Source: Croceicoccus sp. YJ47
GTDB lineage: Bacteria > Pseudomonadota > Alphaproteobacteria > Sphingomonadales > Sphingomonadaceae
DNA: 64,000 nucleotides
NCBI RefSeq assembly: GCF_016745095.1
Contig: NZ_CP067087.1
Location: 2,902,501-2,966,500, forward strand
Direction: 5' to 3'
Shown here piece after piece: positions 8,531-19,082 of the stretch (the first letter of the stretch is position 1; the number at the start of each line of letters is the position of its first letter). The notes below the pieces were generated by a model that had not been told where the DNA came from, ran no database searches, and saw nothing but the letters and a program-made list of their open reading frames with translations. Position numbers and translations under genes: made by a program.

Positions 8531-10267
8531 TTGACCGAGACGACGAGCAACGATTCTGCGGCAACCGGCGCGCAAACCCCGGCCGACACCGCGCCTGGGG
8601 AGGGGAAAAAGCCCGGCTGGCGCGAATTGCTGGCCGCGCTGCGCAATCGCAAGACGGCGTATATGGCGCTGTTCGGTTTTGCCTCGGGCCTGCCCTTCGC
8701 GCTGTTTCTCGGCACGCTCTATGCCTGGTTTACGGAGGCCGACGTCGACCTCGAAACGATGGGCGTGTTCTCGCTCATCGGGCTGGCCTATTCGTTTCAG
8801 TTTCTGTGGTCGCCGCTCGTCGACCGGGTCGATATTCCGTTTGTCCGCCGCCTCGGCAAGCGCAAGCAATGGATCGCGCCGGCGCAATTGCTGCTCGGCA
8901 TCATCCTCATCACGATGTCGCTGCTCAATCCCGGCGAAAGCCTCGGGTGGTTCTCCCTGCTGGCGGCGGTCGGCGCCTTTGCCAGCGCCACGCAGGATAT
9001 CGTCATCAACGCCTGGCGCATCGACATCGCCGATGAAGAGGCGACGATCGACATCCTGTCCACGATTACGCAGATGGGCTTCCGGCTCGCATCGCTCGTC
9101 GGTGGTGCGCTCGCGCTGATCGTGGCGGAGCGGATCGGATGGCCCGGAACCTATGTAATGATGGGCGGCATCATGCTGTTCATCGGGATCGTCGGCCTGT
9201 TCGCGCCCGATGCCCGCGCCGGCAGCGCGGCGAGCGTCGCGGCAAGCGCCGAAGAGCTGGAGCTGCTTTATACCAAGGGCGAGTTGACGCCGAAGGTGCG
9301 CAATTATGCTCTGGCCGCCGTGGGGCTGCTGTGGGGCTGGGCGCTCGTCACCGTGGGGGTGTTCATGTACCGGTCGATGACCGCGGTGCCCGAATTACGC
9401 CCCGATCCGACGCAGTTCACGGCCACCTACGGCCCGCTCATCGTGGTGGCGACCATCGTATTGCCGTCCTTCATCGCGGCATGGCTGGTCAAGATGCAGC
9501 GCGAGGGCCGCCATGTGCTTACCGAAAGCGCGGATGGCGCGGATGCCGTCAACCCGGTCGCGGATCACCTCTACCGTGCGCTGATCCTGCCGCTGACCGA
9601 ATTCGTCGGGCGGATGGGGTGGTCGCTCGTTCTGATTTTCGCGCTCGTGCTGACCTACCGGATCTGCGACGCGATCTGGGGCACGTTCGCCTATCCGTTC
9701 TATCTCGGCGAGCTGAACTACACCAATGACGAGGTGGCGGTCGCGTCGAAATTCTTTGGCGTGGGTGCGATCATCCTCGGGCTGGCGCTCGGCGGGTATC
9801 TCATCACCGTGCTGGGGCGGATGGCGGTGCTGACGCTGGGCGCGGTGCTGGCCGCGGCGACGAACCTGCTATACGCCGATCTCGCCATCGGCGGCGCCAC
9901 GATGCAGGCGGTGAGCGATGCGATCGGCTTCACATATCTTGTCGAAACTTTCGGCGGGACGGAGCGGCTCGCGCGGTTGATGATAACCATCGCGGGCGAA
10001 AATCTTGCCGTCGGGATTGCAGGGGCGGCCTATATCGCGTGGCTGTCATCCATCGTGGCCAAGGGATATAGCGCGGTGCAATATGCGCTGCTCGCGTCGC
10101 TGACGCTCCTGGTCGGGACATTGGGGCGGGGTGCGCTCGGACAGCTGATCGAGGAGCGCGGATATTACGACGTGTTCCTGTTTACCGCGCTGATCGGGGC
10201 GGTGGCGGTGGTGCTGTGCGTGCTGGAATGGATACGGGTGACGCGCCGCGACGCCCGCGCAGGCTAA
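8531..10267 (+). CDS. ampG: AmpG-family muropeptide permease (MFS)
   Basis: A TTG at 8531 is the best start: aggag lies six bases upstream and the next residues are T-E-T-T-S. The in-frame ATG at 8462 would add 23 residues lacking a ribosome-binding site. The 578-residue product has about 12-14 hydrophobic segments and the AmpG hallmarks F-A-S-G-L-P-F-A-L, L-W-S-P-L-V-D-R and A-T-Q-D-I-V-I-N-A-W-R. AmpG imports GlcNAc-anhydroMurNAc peptides for cell-wall recycling across the inner membrane. The stop (TAA) overlaps the stop of convergent folC by four bases, leaving no room for a terminator. Confidence 0.93.
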   Translation: MTETTSNDSAATGAQTPADTAPGEGKKPGWRELLAALRNRKTAYMALFGFASGLPFALFLGTLYAWFTEADVDLETMGVFSLIGLAYSFQFLWSPLVDRVDIPFVRRLGKRKQWIAPAQLLLGIILITMSLLNPGESLGWFSLLAAVGAFASATQDIVINAWRIDIADEEATIDILSTITQMGFRLASLVGGALALIVAERIGWPGTYVMMGGIMLFIGIVGLFAPDARAGSAASVAASAEELELLYTKGELTPKVRNYALAAVGLLWGWALVTVGVFMYRSMTAVPELRPDPTQFTATYGPLIVVATIVLPSFIAAWLVKMQREGRHVLTESADGADAVNPVADHLYRALILPLTEFVGRMGWSLVLIFALVLTYRICDAIWGTFAYPFYLGELNYTNDEVAVASKFFGVGAIILGLALGGYLITVLGRMAVLTLGAVLAAATNLLYADLAIGGATMQAVSDAIGFTYLVETFGGTERLARLMITIAGENLAVGIAGAAYIAWLSSIVAKGYSAVQYALLASLTLLVGTLGRGALGQLIEERGYYDVFLFTALIGAVAVVLCVLEWIRVTRRDARAG

Positions 10268-11604
10268 TCCGGAAATGCCCCGTTGGCGCGCAGCACCTCT
10301 CCCGCGAGATAGAGCGAGCCGCCGATGAGGATGACCCCGCCATCGGTGCGCGCGGCGATCCGGGCGAGTGCATCGCCGACGTCGCGCGCCGTGTCTCCGC
10401 CCGTCATTGCCGCGATCCGTTCGGGCGCATGGTGCGGATGGCCTACTATCGGAACGCCCGTCACGCTCTCCAAATGCGGTGAGACAAGGGCGAGGAACCG
10501 TTCCGCATCCTTGTTCGCCAGCATGCCGATCACTGCATGCACCGGCCGGTCCAGGCCTGCGCAAAATGCGGCGAGCACGCGCGCGGCATCCGGGTTGTGC
10601 CCACCGTCGAGCAGCACATCGAAGCCCGGCGCCATCGCGGTCAGCGGCCCCTTGCCCAGCCATTGAAGCCGGCCCGGCCAGCGCGCATCGCGCAGCCCCG
10701 CCGCGATGGCCTCCGGCGACACGGTGACGAAATCCTGATGCCGGAGCATTGCGATGGCGAGCCCGGCATTCTCCGCCTGAAACGCGCCGGAAAGCGCGGG
10801 CGGGGGGAGGGTGAGCGCGCCGTGACGGTCATGATATTCCAGCATGTCGCCGCCCGTGATCGACCAATCCGCCCCGCGCATGTGCAGCGGCGCACCGGCC
10901 GTGCGAGCCGCACGCTCCACCTCGGCCTGCGCATCGGGGCCGTAGGATTGCGTGACGAGCGGGCGGCCCGGCTTCACGATGCCGGACTTTTCGAACGCGA
11001 TCCGGGCCATCGGTTCGGCAGGCGCGCCATCCTCCGGTGCGAGCAGGAATTGTTCGTGGTCGAGCCCGAGCGACGCGATCCCGCAACAGGCCGGATCCGC
11101 AATGGCATTGGTCGCATCGAACCTGCCGCCAAGCCCGACCTCCACGATGGCGGCATCGGCCTCGTTCCGGGCGAAGGCGAGGAACGCCGCCGCCGTCGTA
11201 ATCTCGAAAAAGCTCGCCGCGATCGTCCCGCGCGCGTCGAGCACCTCGCCCAAAAGGTCGGCCAGCATGGCATCGTCGACGAGTTCGCCCGCGATGCGAA
11301 TCCGCTCGTTGTACCGGACGAGATGCGGGCTGGTGAATTGGTGGACCCGCTTGCCATCCGCCTCCAGCATGGCGCGCAGGAACGCGCAGGTCGACCCCTT
11401 GCCATTGGTGCCAGCGACATGGAACACCGGCGGAAGGCGCAGATGCGGATCGCCCAGTGCGGCGAGCAATTGCCGCACGGGGCGCAGGCTCAACCGCCCC
11501 TGCGGCAGGGACAGCGCGGCGAGCCGGTTCAGCTGTTCCTGAACCCGTGGATCGTCCGACGTCGCGAAATCGCGCGGGCGTACAGGTTCAGGCGGCCCTG
11601 GCAC
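10264..11604 (-). CDS. folC: Bifunctional dihydrofolate synthase / folylpolyglutamate synthase
   Basis: 446 residues. The Mur-ligase-type P-loop [11 protein letters not shown] lies near residue 62, followed by the [13 protein letters not shown] loop, [10 protein letters not shown] and D-G-G-H-N-P-D-A. The enzyme adds glutamate to dihydropteroate and then to reduced folates in the cytosol. Its start lies inside accD's end (17-base overlap). This accD-folC pairing, after trpB-trpA, is a widely conserved gene order. Confidence 0.96.
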   Translation of the reverse strand: MPGPPEPVRPRDFATSDDPRVQEQLNRLAALSLPQGRLSLRPVRQLLAALGDPHLRLPPVFHVAGTNGKGSTCAFLRAMLEADGKRVHQFTSPHLVRYNERIRIAGELVDDAMLADLLGEVLDARGTIAASFFEITTAAAFLAFARNEADAAIVEVGLGGRFDATNAIADPACCGIASLGLDHEQFLLAPEDGAPAEPMARIAFEKSGIVKPGRPLVTQSYGPDAQAEVERAARTAGAPLHMRGADWSITGGDMLEYHDRHGALTLPPPALSGAFQAENAGLAIAMLRHQDFVTVSPEAIAAGLRDARWPGRLQWLGKGPLTAMAPGFDVLLDGGHNPDAARVLAAFCAGLDRPVHAVIGMLANKDAERFLALVSPHLESVTGVPIVGHPHHAPERIAAMTGGDTARDVGDALARIAARTDGGVILIGGSLYLAGEVLRANGAFPD

Positions 11605-12439
11605 CGGCCATCAGATAATCGATGATCGTCACCAGCCGTTCGCGCAGGTCGTGCCGGTCGACCACCATGTCGATCATTCCGTGATCGAGGAGATATTCCG
11701 CGCGCTGAAACCCGTCGGGCAGTTTTTCGCGGATCGTGTCCTGAATGACGCGCTGTCCGGCAAAGCCGATGAGCGCGCCGGGTTCGGCCATCTGAATATC
11801 GCCGAGCATGGCATAGCTTGCCGTGACGCCGCCCGTCGTCGGGTCGGTCATCACGACGATATAGGGCAGGCCCGCATCCTTCAGCCGGCGGATCGCGACC
11901 GTGGTGCGCGGCATCTGCATGAGCGACAGAATGCCTTCCTGCATGCGCGCGCCGCCCGCCGCGGTAAAGATGACGAACGGGCATTTCTCCTTCACCGCAC
12001 GGTCCACCCCGGCGAGGAACGCGGCGCCCACCGCCATGCCCATGGATCCGCCCATGAAGCCGAAATCCTGCACCGCGACGACCGCGCGGCGCCCGTCAAT
12101 CGTGCCCAGCGCATTGGTCAACGCATCGGGATGCGGCGCATTGTGGCGCGCGGCCTTCAGCCTGTCGGCATATTTCTTGGTGTCACGGAACTTGAGCGGA
12201 TCCTCGCTCACCGCGGGCGAGGGCAGCACCTCGTAGCCGGCATCCATGATCTGCGTCAGGCGGGTATCGGCGCCGATCCGCCCGTGATGCTCGCACCGCG
12301 GACAGACCCAGAGGTTTTCCTCGTAATCCTTGACGAAGAGCATCTCTTCGCAGGACGGGCACTTGACCCACAGATTGTCGGGCGTTTCCCGCTTCGTGGT
12401 GAAGGGCAGGCGATTGCGTACCTGCGTGAGCCAGCTCAT
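11588..12439 (-). CDS. accD: Acetyl-CoA carboxylase carboxyltransferase beta subunit
   Basis: 283 residues. It begins with the AccD zinc ribbon (C-P-S-C near residue 27, C-P-R-C near residue 46), then the crotonase-like carboxyltransferase fold with [17 protein letters not shown] and T-T-G-G-V-T-A-S-Y. With AccA it moves carboxyl from biotin to acetyl-CoA, the first committed step in fatty-acid synthesis. Its ATG overlaps the trpA stop by four bases, so its translation is coupled to tryptophan genes. Confidence 0.97.
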   Translation of the reverse strand: MSWLTQVRNRLPFTTKRETPDNLWVKCPSCEEMLFVKDYEENLWVCPRCEHHGRIGADTRLTQIMDAGYEVLPSPAVSEDPLKFRDTKKYADRLKAARHNAPHPDALTNALGTIDGRRAVVAVQDFGFMGGSMGMAVGAAFLAGVDRAVKEKCPFVIFTAAGGARMQEGILSLMQMPRTTVAIRRLKDAGLPYIVVMTDPTTGGVTASYAMLGDIQMAEPGALIGFAGQRVIQDTIREKLPDGFQRAEYLLDHGMIDMVVDRHDLRERLVTIIDYLMAGARAA

Positions 12440-13223
12440 GCGATTTCCTTTCTTGCGCCGTGCACCGCATCGGCCAGCGCCTTGGTCAGCTCGCGAATGG
12501 GGTCCGCCGCCGCGTTCCCGTGTTCCGCGATCAGCTCGACCAGTGCGGAGCCGACGACCACCCCGTCGGCAACCGCGGCGATGGCGCCTGCCTGTTCCGG
12601 GGTGCGCACGCCGAAACCGACCGCCACCGGGAGTTCCGTGCGGGCCTTCAATGCGGCGACCGCCGTTTCGATGGAGGCCATCGCGGCCTGCTGCTTGCCG
12701 GTGATGCCGGCGACCGACACGTAGTACAGAAACCCGCCCGCACCGTCGAGCACGGCGGGCAGCCGCGCCGCATCGGTGGTCGGCGTGGCGAGGCGGATGA
12801 TGTCCAGCCCTTCGCCACGAAGATGCGTGCCGAGCTCGCTATCCTCCTCGGGCGGAATGTCGACGCAGATCACGCCGTCGACGCCCGCATCCTTCGCCGC
12901 GCGCGCGAACCAGTCCGCCCCTCGCCGCACCATCGGATTGGCATAGCCCATGAGCACGAGCGGCACGTCGGGATGGCGGTCGCGAAACCCCCTCGCCAGG
13001 TCGAGGATGTCCCGCGTCGTCGTGCCCTTGGCCAGCGCGCGGAGGTTCGCATTCTCGATCGCGGGGCCGTCGGCCATCGGATCGGTGAACGGCATGCCCA
13101 GTTCGATCACATCGGCGCCGCCCGCGACCAGCGCGTCGAGATTGGCGGCGGTATCGCCATCGCCCGCCGTCACGAAACAGATGAGCGCGGGGTGCCCCTT
13201 GCCGAATGCCTTTTGAAAGCGGT

Positions 13224-13227
<4 letters not shown>
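12436..13227 (-). CDS. trpA: Tryptophan synthase alpha chain
   Basis: 263 residues from a GTG at 13227 that overlaps the trpB stop (GTGA). An upstream ATG at 13284 would add residues overlapping trpB and is rejected. TIM-barrel motifs: catalytic Glu in [16 protein letters not shown], catalytic Asp region [11 protein letters not shown], and phosphate-binding G-F-G-V and G-S-A-L-V. It cleaves indole-glycerol phosphate and channels indole to TrpB. Confidence 0.97.
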
Positions 13228-14471
<1,244 letters not shown>

Positions 14472-14513
14472 GCGCCCGCGATTGGCAGAGCATCGCGGCG
14501 AAGTCCAGATGTG

Positions 14514-15152
14514 TCAGCGCACCCGGACCGCGCGGGCAAAGGCGGCGATGGCGGCGGCATCCTTCACGCCGGGGGCGCTTTCCACGCCGGACGACACATC
14601 GACGAGCGCGGGCCGCACCTCGGCAATCGCATCGGCGACGTTCGCCGGCGACAATCCGCCCGCCAGGCCCCACGGCATGCCGCCATCGTAACCATGCACC
14701 AGCGACCAGTCGAAGCGCAGGCCCATGCCGCCCGGAAGCTGTCCGACCGGCGTCTTCGCATCGAACAGGAGCATGTCGACCGCGCCGGTATAATCGCGCG
14801 CCCGCGCAATGTCGTCCGGCCCTGCGATGGGGAGCGCCTTCCACACCGCGATGCCGAAACGGGAACGCAGCGCAGCGGCGCGTTCCGGCGTTTCATCCCC
14901 GTGCAGCTGAATGGCGCTCAGCCCGCCTGCGCTTACGCCTTCGGCGATCGCGTCGTCGCCTGCATTTACGAAAAGCCCGGTGCGCCGGATCGAATCGCCC
15001 GAAATCGCGGCCAGTTTCCGCGCGCCGGCCGTATCGACATGGCGCGGCGACCGGGCAAAGAAGACCAGCCCTGCATAATCGATGCGCGCGGCGATGGCCG
15101 CCTCCATGGCCGCCGGCGTATTGACGCCGCATATCTTGATGCGCGGGGTCAC
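14514..15152 (-). CDS. trpF: Phosphoribosylanthranilate isomerase
   Basis: 212 residues from a GTG at 15152, which overlaps the stop of the GNAT gene (GTGA). The frame continues upstream, but those residues fall within the GNAT gene in another frame. The TrpF start motif K-I-C-G with catalytic Cys is at residue 7. The C-terminal D-V-S-S-G-V-E-S-A-P-G-V-K-D is the phosphate-binding strand, and the catalytic Asp region is D-M-L-L-F-D-A-K. It converts PRA to CdRP in tryptophan synthesis. Confidence 0.95.
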   Translation of the reverse strand: MTPRIKICGVNTPAAMEAAIAARIDYAGLVFFARSPRHVDTAGARKLAAISGDSIRRTGLFVNAGDDAIAEGVSAGGLSAIQLHGDETPERAAALRSRFGIAVWKALPIAGPDDIARARDYTGAVDMLLFDAKTPVGQLPGGMGLRFDWSLVHGYDGGMPWGLAGGLSPANVADAIAEVRPALVDVSSGVESAPGVKDAAAIAAFARAVRVR

Positions 15153-15661
15153 AGTGTTTTTTCCAGGACGATGAAGAACAATGCAGGCGTCTGCGGCACG
15201 GGGAAGGGGCGGCGTTCGCCCGTGCGCCTGTATCCCTTGCGCAGGTACCAGGCGATCAGCGTGTCGCGATTTTCGATGACGGTCATCTCGATCCGCGCGG
15301 CGCCGATGGATGCGGCGCGGGCCTCCCCTGCACGAAGCAGCATGGTGCCGAGGCCCGCGCTCTGCAATTCGGGCGCGATGCACAGCATGCCGAGATAGGA
15401 AAGCCCGCCACCCCGATCCGTGATCGCGACACAGCCAATGGCGCCGCCCGTGTCGGCATCCGTCGCGACGATCATGTGCACCGCAGGATCGCGCAACATC
15501 GCGTGAAGCTCATCCTCGGCAATGCGCTCACCCTGAACGATGTCGGCCTCATGCGTCCAGCCTAGCCGCGCACGATCGCCGCGATATGCCCCTTCGAGCA
15601 GGGGTTTGAGCATGGCGGCATCGTCCGGCCCGGCCCGGCGTATTTCAGGTTCTGAGGCCAT
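15149..15661 (-). CDS. GNAT-family N-acetyltransferase
   Basis: 170 residues with the acetyl-CoA-binding V/Q-x-x-G-x-G/A loop seen as L-Q-S-A-G-L-G-T-M-L-L and a strand L-G-M-L-C-I-A-P before it. The C-terminus Y-L-R-K-G-Y-R-R-T-G-E is the usual GNAT motif B tail. The substrate is unknown. It lies in tandem between pyrF and trpF and shares overlapping stop/start bases with trpF, so it is cotranscribed with tryptophan and pyrimidine genes, although nothing in the protein points to either pathway. Confidence 0.85.
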   Translation of the reverse strand: MASEPEIRRAGPDDAAMLKPLLEGAYRGDRARLGWTHEADIVQGERIAEDELHAMLRDPAVHMIVATDADTGGAIGCVAITDRGGGLSYLGMLCIAPELQSAGLGTMLLRAGEARAASIGAARIEMTVIENRDTLIAWYLRKGYRRTGERRPFPVPQTPALFFIVLEKTL

Positions 15662-15673
15662 GCGGTCGGCGGA

Positions 15674-16348
15674 TCAAAGCGTCGCTTCGATCGCGCGCGC
15701 TGCGGCGAGCGGGTCCGGCGCTCTCGAAATCGGGCGTCCGATGACCAGCACGCTCGCGCCATTGTCGCGGGCGCTGCGCGGGGTGACCGTGCGTTTCTGA
15801 TCGCCCGTCTCGCTGCCCGCGGGGCGCAGGCCGGGCACCACGAGATAGCCGCCCTTCCACTGTGCATGGACGGCGGCGACTTCCTCACCCGAACATACGA
15901 TCCCGTCGAGCCCGGCCTTCTCGGCAAGCTCTGCAAGGCGCATGACCTGATCGTGGGCGGTGCCGGCGACGCCAGTGCGCGACAGATCCTTGTCATCGAG
16001 GCTGGTGAGCATGGTCACGGCGACGACGCGCGTATGTTCGCCGGCCGCGGCCTTGGCATCTTCCATCATGGCGCGGCCCCCGCTCGCATGGACGGTCACG
16101 ATCGCGGGTTCGAGCACGTGGATCGCCTGCATCGCGCTTACCACCGTATTGGGAATGTCGTGCAGTTTCAGGTCGAGAAAGATCGGCAGGCCGAGCTGCG
16201 CCAGCTCATGAACGCCGTGATGGCCATGCGCGCAAAAGAATTCGAGCCCCAACTTCAACCCGCCGACATGCCCCATGACCTTTTTTGCCAGCGCCTTCGC
16301 GGCATCGAGCTGCGGCACGTCGAGCGCGAGATAAACGGGATTGGTCAT
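15674..16348 (-). CDS. pyrF: Orotidine 5'-phosphate decarboxylase
   Basis: 224 residues. The catalytic tetrad motif D-L-K-L-H-D-I-P-N-T-V appears near residue 60, with A-L-D-V-P at the start and the phosphate-binding P-G-L-R-P and V-I-G-R-P-I near the end. It makes UMP from OMP. It overlaps the upstream LapA-domain gene by four bases (ATGA). Confidence 0.96.
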   Translation of the reverse strand: MTNPVYLALDVPQLDAAKALAKKVMGHVGGLKLGLEFFCAHGHHGVHELAQLGLPIFLDLKLHDIPNTVVSAMQAIHVLEPAIVTVHASGGRAMMEDAKAAAGEHTRVVAVTMLTSLDDKDLSRTGVAGTAHDQVMRLAELAEKAGLDGIVCSGEEVAAVHAQWKGGYLVVPGLRPAGSETGDQKRTVTPRSARDNGASVLVIGRPISRAPDPLAAARAIEATL

Positions 16349-16665
16349 GGCTCTGTCCTGCGCAGCGGGGCGTCATCGGCATCGTGGGGGCGGTGGGCGG
16401 GATCGGCCTGCTGGCTCGACACGAGGCTGCGATGCGAGGTTTCGAGCGAGGCGATCCGCCGTTTGAGCCGCCATTTCGCCGATTTGTGATACAGCCACAT
16501 GGGAACCAGCCCGATGAGGAACGCGGCAAGGATCACCATCGGCAGCTTCGTTTCGAGCACCAGGTTTTCCCAGATCCGCACATCCACGGGATACCAGTTG
16601 AACGCCGCGAACAGCGCCAGCGCCACCAGCAGCGCCACCCATATTATCGTGCGAAGAACCTGCAT
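16345..16665 (-). CDS. lapA: LapA-domain inner-membrane protein
   Basis: 106 residues with two transmembrane helices (about 5-25 and 41-61), then a basic coiled cytoplasmic tail ending in Ser/Asp/Arg. The signature F-N-W-Y-P-V-D-V-R-I-W between the helices is the lipopolysaccharide-assembly-protein-A (DUF1049) domain. In enterobacteria LapA works with LapB to control LPS synthesis. The role in sphingomonads, which make sphingolipids instead of classical LPS, is open. It is coupled to pyrF by a four-base overlap. Confidence 0.85.
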   Translation of the reverse strand: MQVLRTIIWVALLVALALFAAFNWYPVDVRIWENLVLETKLPMVILAAFLIGLVPMWLYHKSAKWRLKRRIASLETSHRSLVSSQQADPAHRPHDADDAPLRRTEP

Positions 16666-16759
16666 GGCGGTCCTGGCCTCCTCTCGGGATCGGGTCGTCG
16701 GGCGTGCAGCCTACGCCGCAACGCCCGTTTGGCCAACCCTGCTGCAATCGCGGCCGGGT

Positions 16760-18070
16760 TCAGCCGAACACGCGGTCGAAGATCGTGTCCACCTGCCGGA
16801 AATGGTAATCGAGGTCGAATTTCTCCTCGATCTGCTGCGTCGTGAGAGCCGCGGTGACTTCCCCGTCCGCCTTCAGCAGTTCGAGCAGGGAAAGCTCGCC
16901 ATCCGATTCCCATACCTTCATCGCGTTGCGCTGCACCAGGCGATAGGCATCCTCGCGGCTGACGCCGGCCTGGGTAAGCGCGAGCAGAACCCGCTGCGAA
17001 TGGACGAGCCCGCCCATCCGGTCGAGATTCTTCTGCATGCGTTCGGGATAGACGAGCAGCTTTTCCACCACGCCAGTCAACCGCGCGAGCGCGAAATCCA
17101 GCGTGATCGTCGCATCCGGCCCGATGAACCGTTCGACCGACGAATGCGAGATGTCGCGTTCGTGCCACAGCGCCACATTCTCCATCGCGGGCATCACGGC
17201 GGAGCGCACCACGCGCGCAAGCCCGGTGAGGTTTTCGGTCAGCACGGGATTACGCTTGTGCGGCATGGCGCTCGACCCCTTCTGCCCGGGGGAGAAATAT
17301 TCCTCCGCCTCCAGCACCTCGGTCCGCTGAAGGTGCCGTACCTCAACCGAAAGCCGCTCGATCGAACTCGCAATTACGCCCAGCACGGCGAAGAACATCG
17401 CGTGACGGTCGCGCGGGATCACCTGCGTCGAGACGGGCTCGATGGCGAGGCCCATCTTTTCCGCGACGTGGCGTTCCACCGACGGGTCGATATTGGCAAA
17501 GGTGCCGACCGCGCCCGAAATCGCGCAGGTGGCGATTTCGCGCCGCGCGAATTCGAGCCGTTCGCGGCACCGGCTGAACTCGGCATAAGCTTCCGCCATT
17601 TTCAGGCCGAAGGTGACGGGTTCGGCATGGATGCCGTGGCTGCGCCCGATGGTGGGGGTGTATTTGTGTTCTTCGGCGCGCTTTTTTATCGCGGCGAGCA
17701 GCGCGTCGATGTCGTCGAGCAGCATCGCCGCCGCCCGGTCGAGCTGCACCGCGAGCGTCGTGTCGAGCACGTCGGAGCTCGTCATGCCCTGATGCATGAA
17801 GCGGGCTTCGTCGCCGACCTGTTCCGCGACCCAGGTGAGAAACGCGATCACGTCGTGCTTGGTCACCGCCTCGATCGCGTCGATCGCGTCCACGTCGATC
17901 GCAGGCTCCGTCGCCCACCAGTCCCACAACGCCTTTGCCGCGCTTTCGGGCACGACGCCCAATTCGCCGAGCTTCTGCGTGGCGTGGGCCTCGATCTCGA
18001 ACCAGATGCGATATTTCGCCTCCGGCTCCCAGATCGCGGTCATGGCGGGGCGGGCATAGCGTGGGACCAT
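16760..18070 (-). CDS. purB: Adenylosuccinate lyase
   Basis: 436 residues from ATG 18070; seven further upstream codons lack support. The fumarase/aspartase signature S-S-A-M-P-H-K-R-N-P lies near residue 268, with the catalytic His region T-I-G-R-S-H-G near residue 145 and M-T-S-S-D-V-L-D-T. It acts twice in purine synthesis, on SAICAR and on adenylosuccinate. It stands between the LapA gene and radC with no overlaps. Confidence 0.97.
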   Translation of the reverse strand: MVPRYARPAMTAIWEPEAKYRIWFEIEAHATQKLGELGVVPESAAKALWDWWATEPAIDVDAIDAIEAVTKHDVIAFLTWVAEQVGDEARFMHQGMTSSDVLDTTLAVQLDRAAAMLLDDIDALLAAIKKRAEEHKYTPTIGRSHGIHAEPVTFGLKMAEAYAEFSRCRERLEFARREIATCAISGAVGTFANIDPSVERHVAEKMGLAIEPVSTQVIPRDRHAMFFAVLGVIASSIERLSVEVRHLQRTEVLEAEEYFSPGQKGSSAMPHKRNPVLTENLTGLARVVRSAVMPAMENVALWHERDISHSSVERFIGPDATITLDFALARLTGVVEKLLVYPERMQKNLDRMGGLVHSQRVLLALTQAGVSREDAYRLVQRNAMKVWESDGELSLLELLKADGEVTAALTTQQIEEKFDLDYHFRQVDTIFDRVFG

Positions 18071-18162
18071 CGGGCGTACTCCGGTTCGCAAGAATTGGGG
18101 GCTTTGGCCGCGCGGCTAGGGCGCAGGCGCGCATTTGGCAAGTGCGGCGGGCGCGATGCGGT

Positions 18163-18873
18163 TCAGATCAAGCCCTTCGCCTTCATCGAGACGGTCCCCT
18201 CGCGCCCGATGATGACGTGATCGTGTACCGCGATGTTCAGGAGCCGGCCCGCCTCGGCGATGCGATTGGTGATCTGGATGTCGGCGCGGCTGGGCTGCGG
18301 ATTGCCGCTGGGGTGGTTATGCGCGAGGATGAGCGCGGCCGCGCCCAGCTCCATCGCCCGGCCGATCACCTCGCGCGGGTGAATCGCGGCCTCGTCCAGC
18401 GAGCCGTCGCCCAGATGTTCGTCCCGGATGAGCCGGTTCTTCTTGTCGAGATAGAGCACGCGCACGCGTTCCACCCGCAAATGCGCCATGTCGATGGTGA
18501 GATAGTCGAGCAGGGCCTGCCAACTTCCCAGCACCGGCTTGTCCATGACCTCCGCCCGGGCGAGCCGGCGGGTGGCCACGGCGACGATCTTCATCGCCGC
18601 GGCGCTGGTTTCGCCCATGCCGGGGTGGTTTTCGAGCGCAGTCCTGTCGGCGTTGAAGATCCCGGCAAGGCTTCCGAACCGGCTCATCAACGCGCGGGCC
18701 AGCGGTTTCACGTCGCGGCGCGGGATCGCCGTCATCAACAGATATTCGACGATCTCGTGATCGGCCAGTGCGTCACTGCCCCCGTGAAGGAGGCGTTTGC
18801 GCAGGCGCGCGCGGTGGCCGCTGGCGTCGGTTCCGGCTTTCGGTTCGGCTGGCGCCGTGGGCCCTGCGTCCAT
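18163..18873 (-). CDS. radC: RadC-family JAB-domain protein
   Basis: 236 residues from ATG 18873; a GTG at 18900 would add nine. The N-terminal helix-hairpin-helix-like region (S-D-A-L-A-D-H-E-I-V-E-Y-L-L) leads to the JAB/MPN metalloprotease fold with E-x-n-H-N-H-P-S-G-N-P-x-P-S-x-x-D. All the metal-binding residues are intact. Despite the name it is not a repair protein in E. coli; the biochemical role is unsettled. It diverges from the ydbH operon. Confidence 0.93.
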   Translation of the reverse strand: MDAGPTAPAEPKAGTDASGHRARLRKRLLHGGSDALADHEIVEYLLMTAIPRRDVKPLARALMSRFGSLAGIFNADRTALENHPGMGETSAAAMKIVAVATRRLARAEVMDKPVLGSWQALLDYLTIDMAHLRVERVRVLYLDKKNRLIRDEHLGDGSLDEAAIHPREVIGRAMELGAAALILAHNHPSGNPQPSRADIQITNRIAEAGRLLNIAVHDHVIIGREGTVSMKAKGLI

Positions 18874-19082
18874 CGGCAATTCGTCCTGCGGTTTTGTCAC
18901 GATGCGCTTTTCCGCGAGCGGTAGAGACGCGCACAGCACCGCGCGTGTCGTGGAGGGCCAAAGCGCCCCGCCGGGAAGGTGTGTGGACAGATCATGCTTT
19001 CCATTGCCTTTCGCCGCGATGCTGCGCAAGTCTGCGCCGCCGCGGTTCCGCGCGGTCGCACGAGGAATGACGGCAGGACGCA

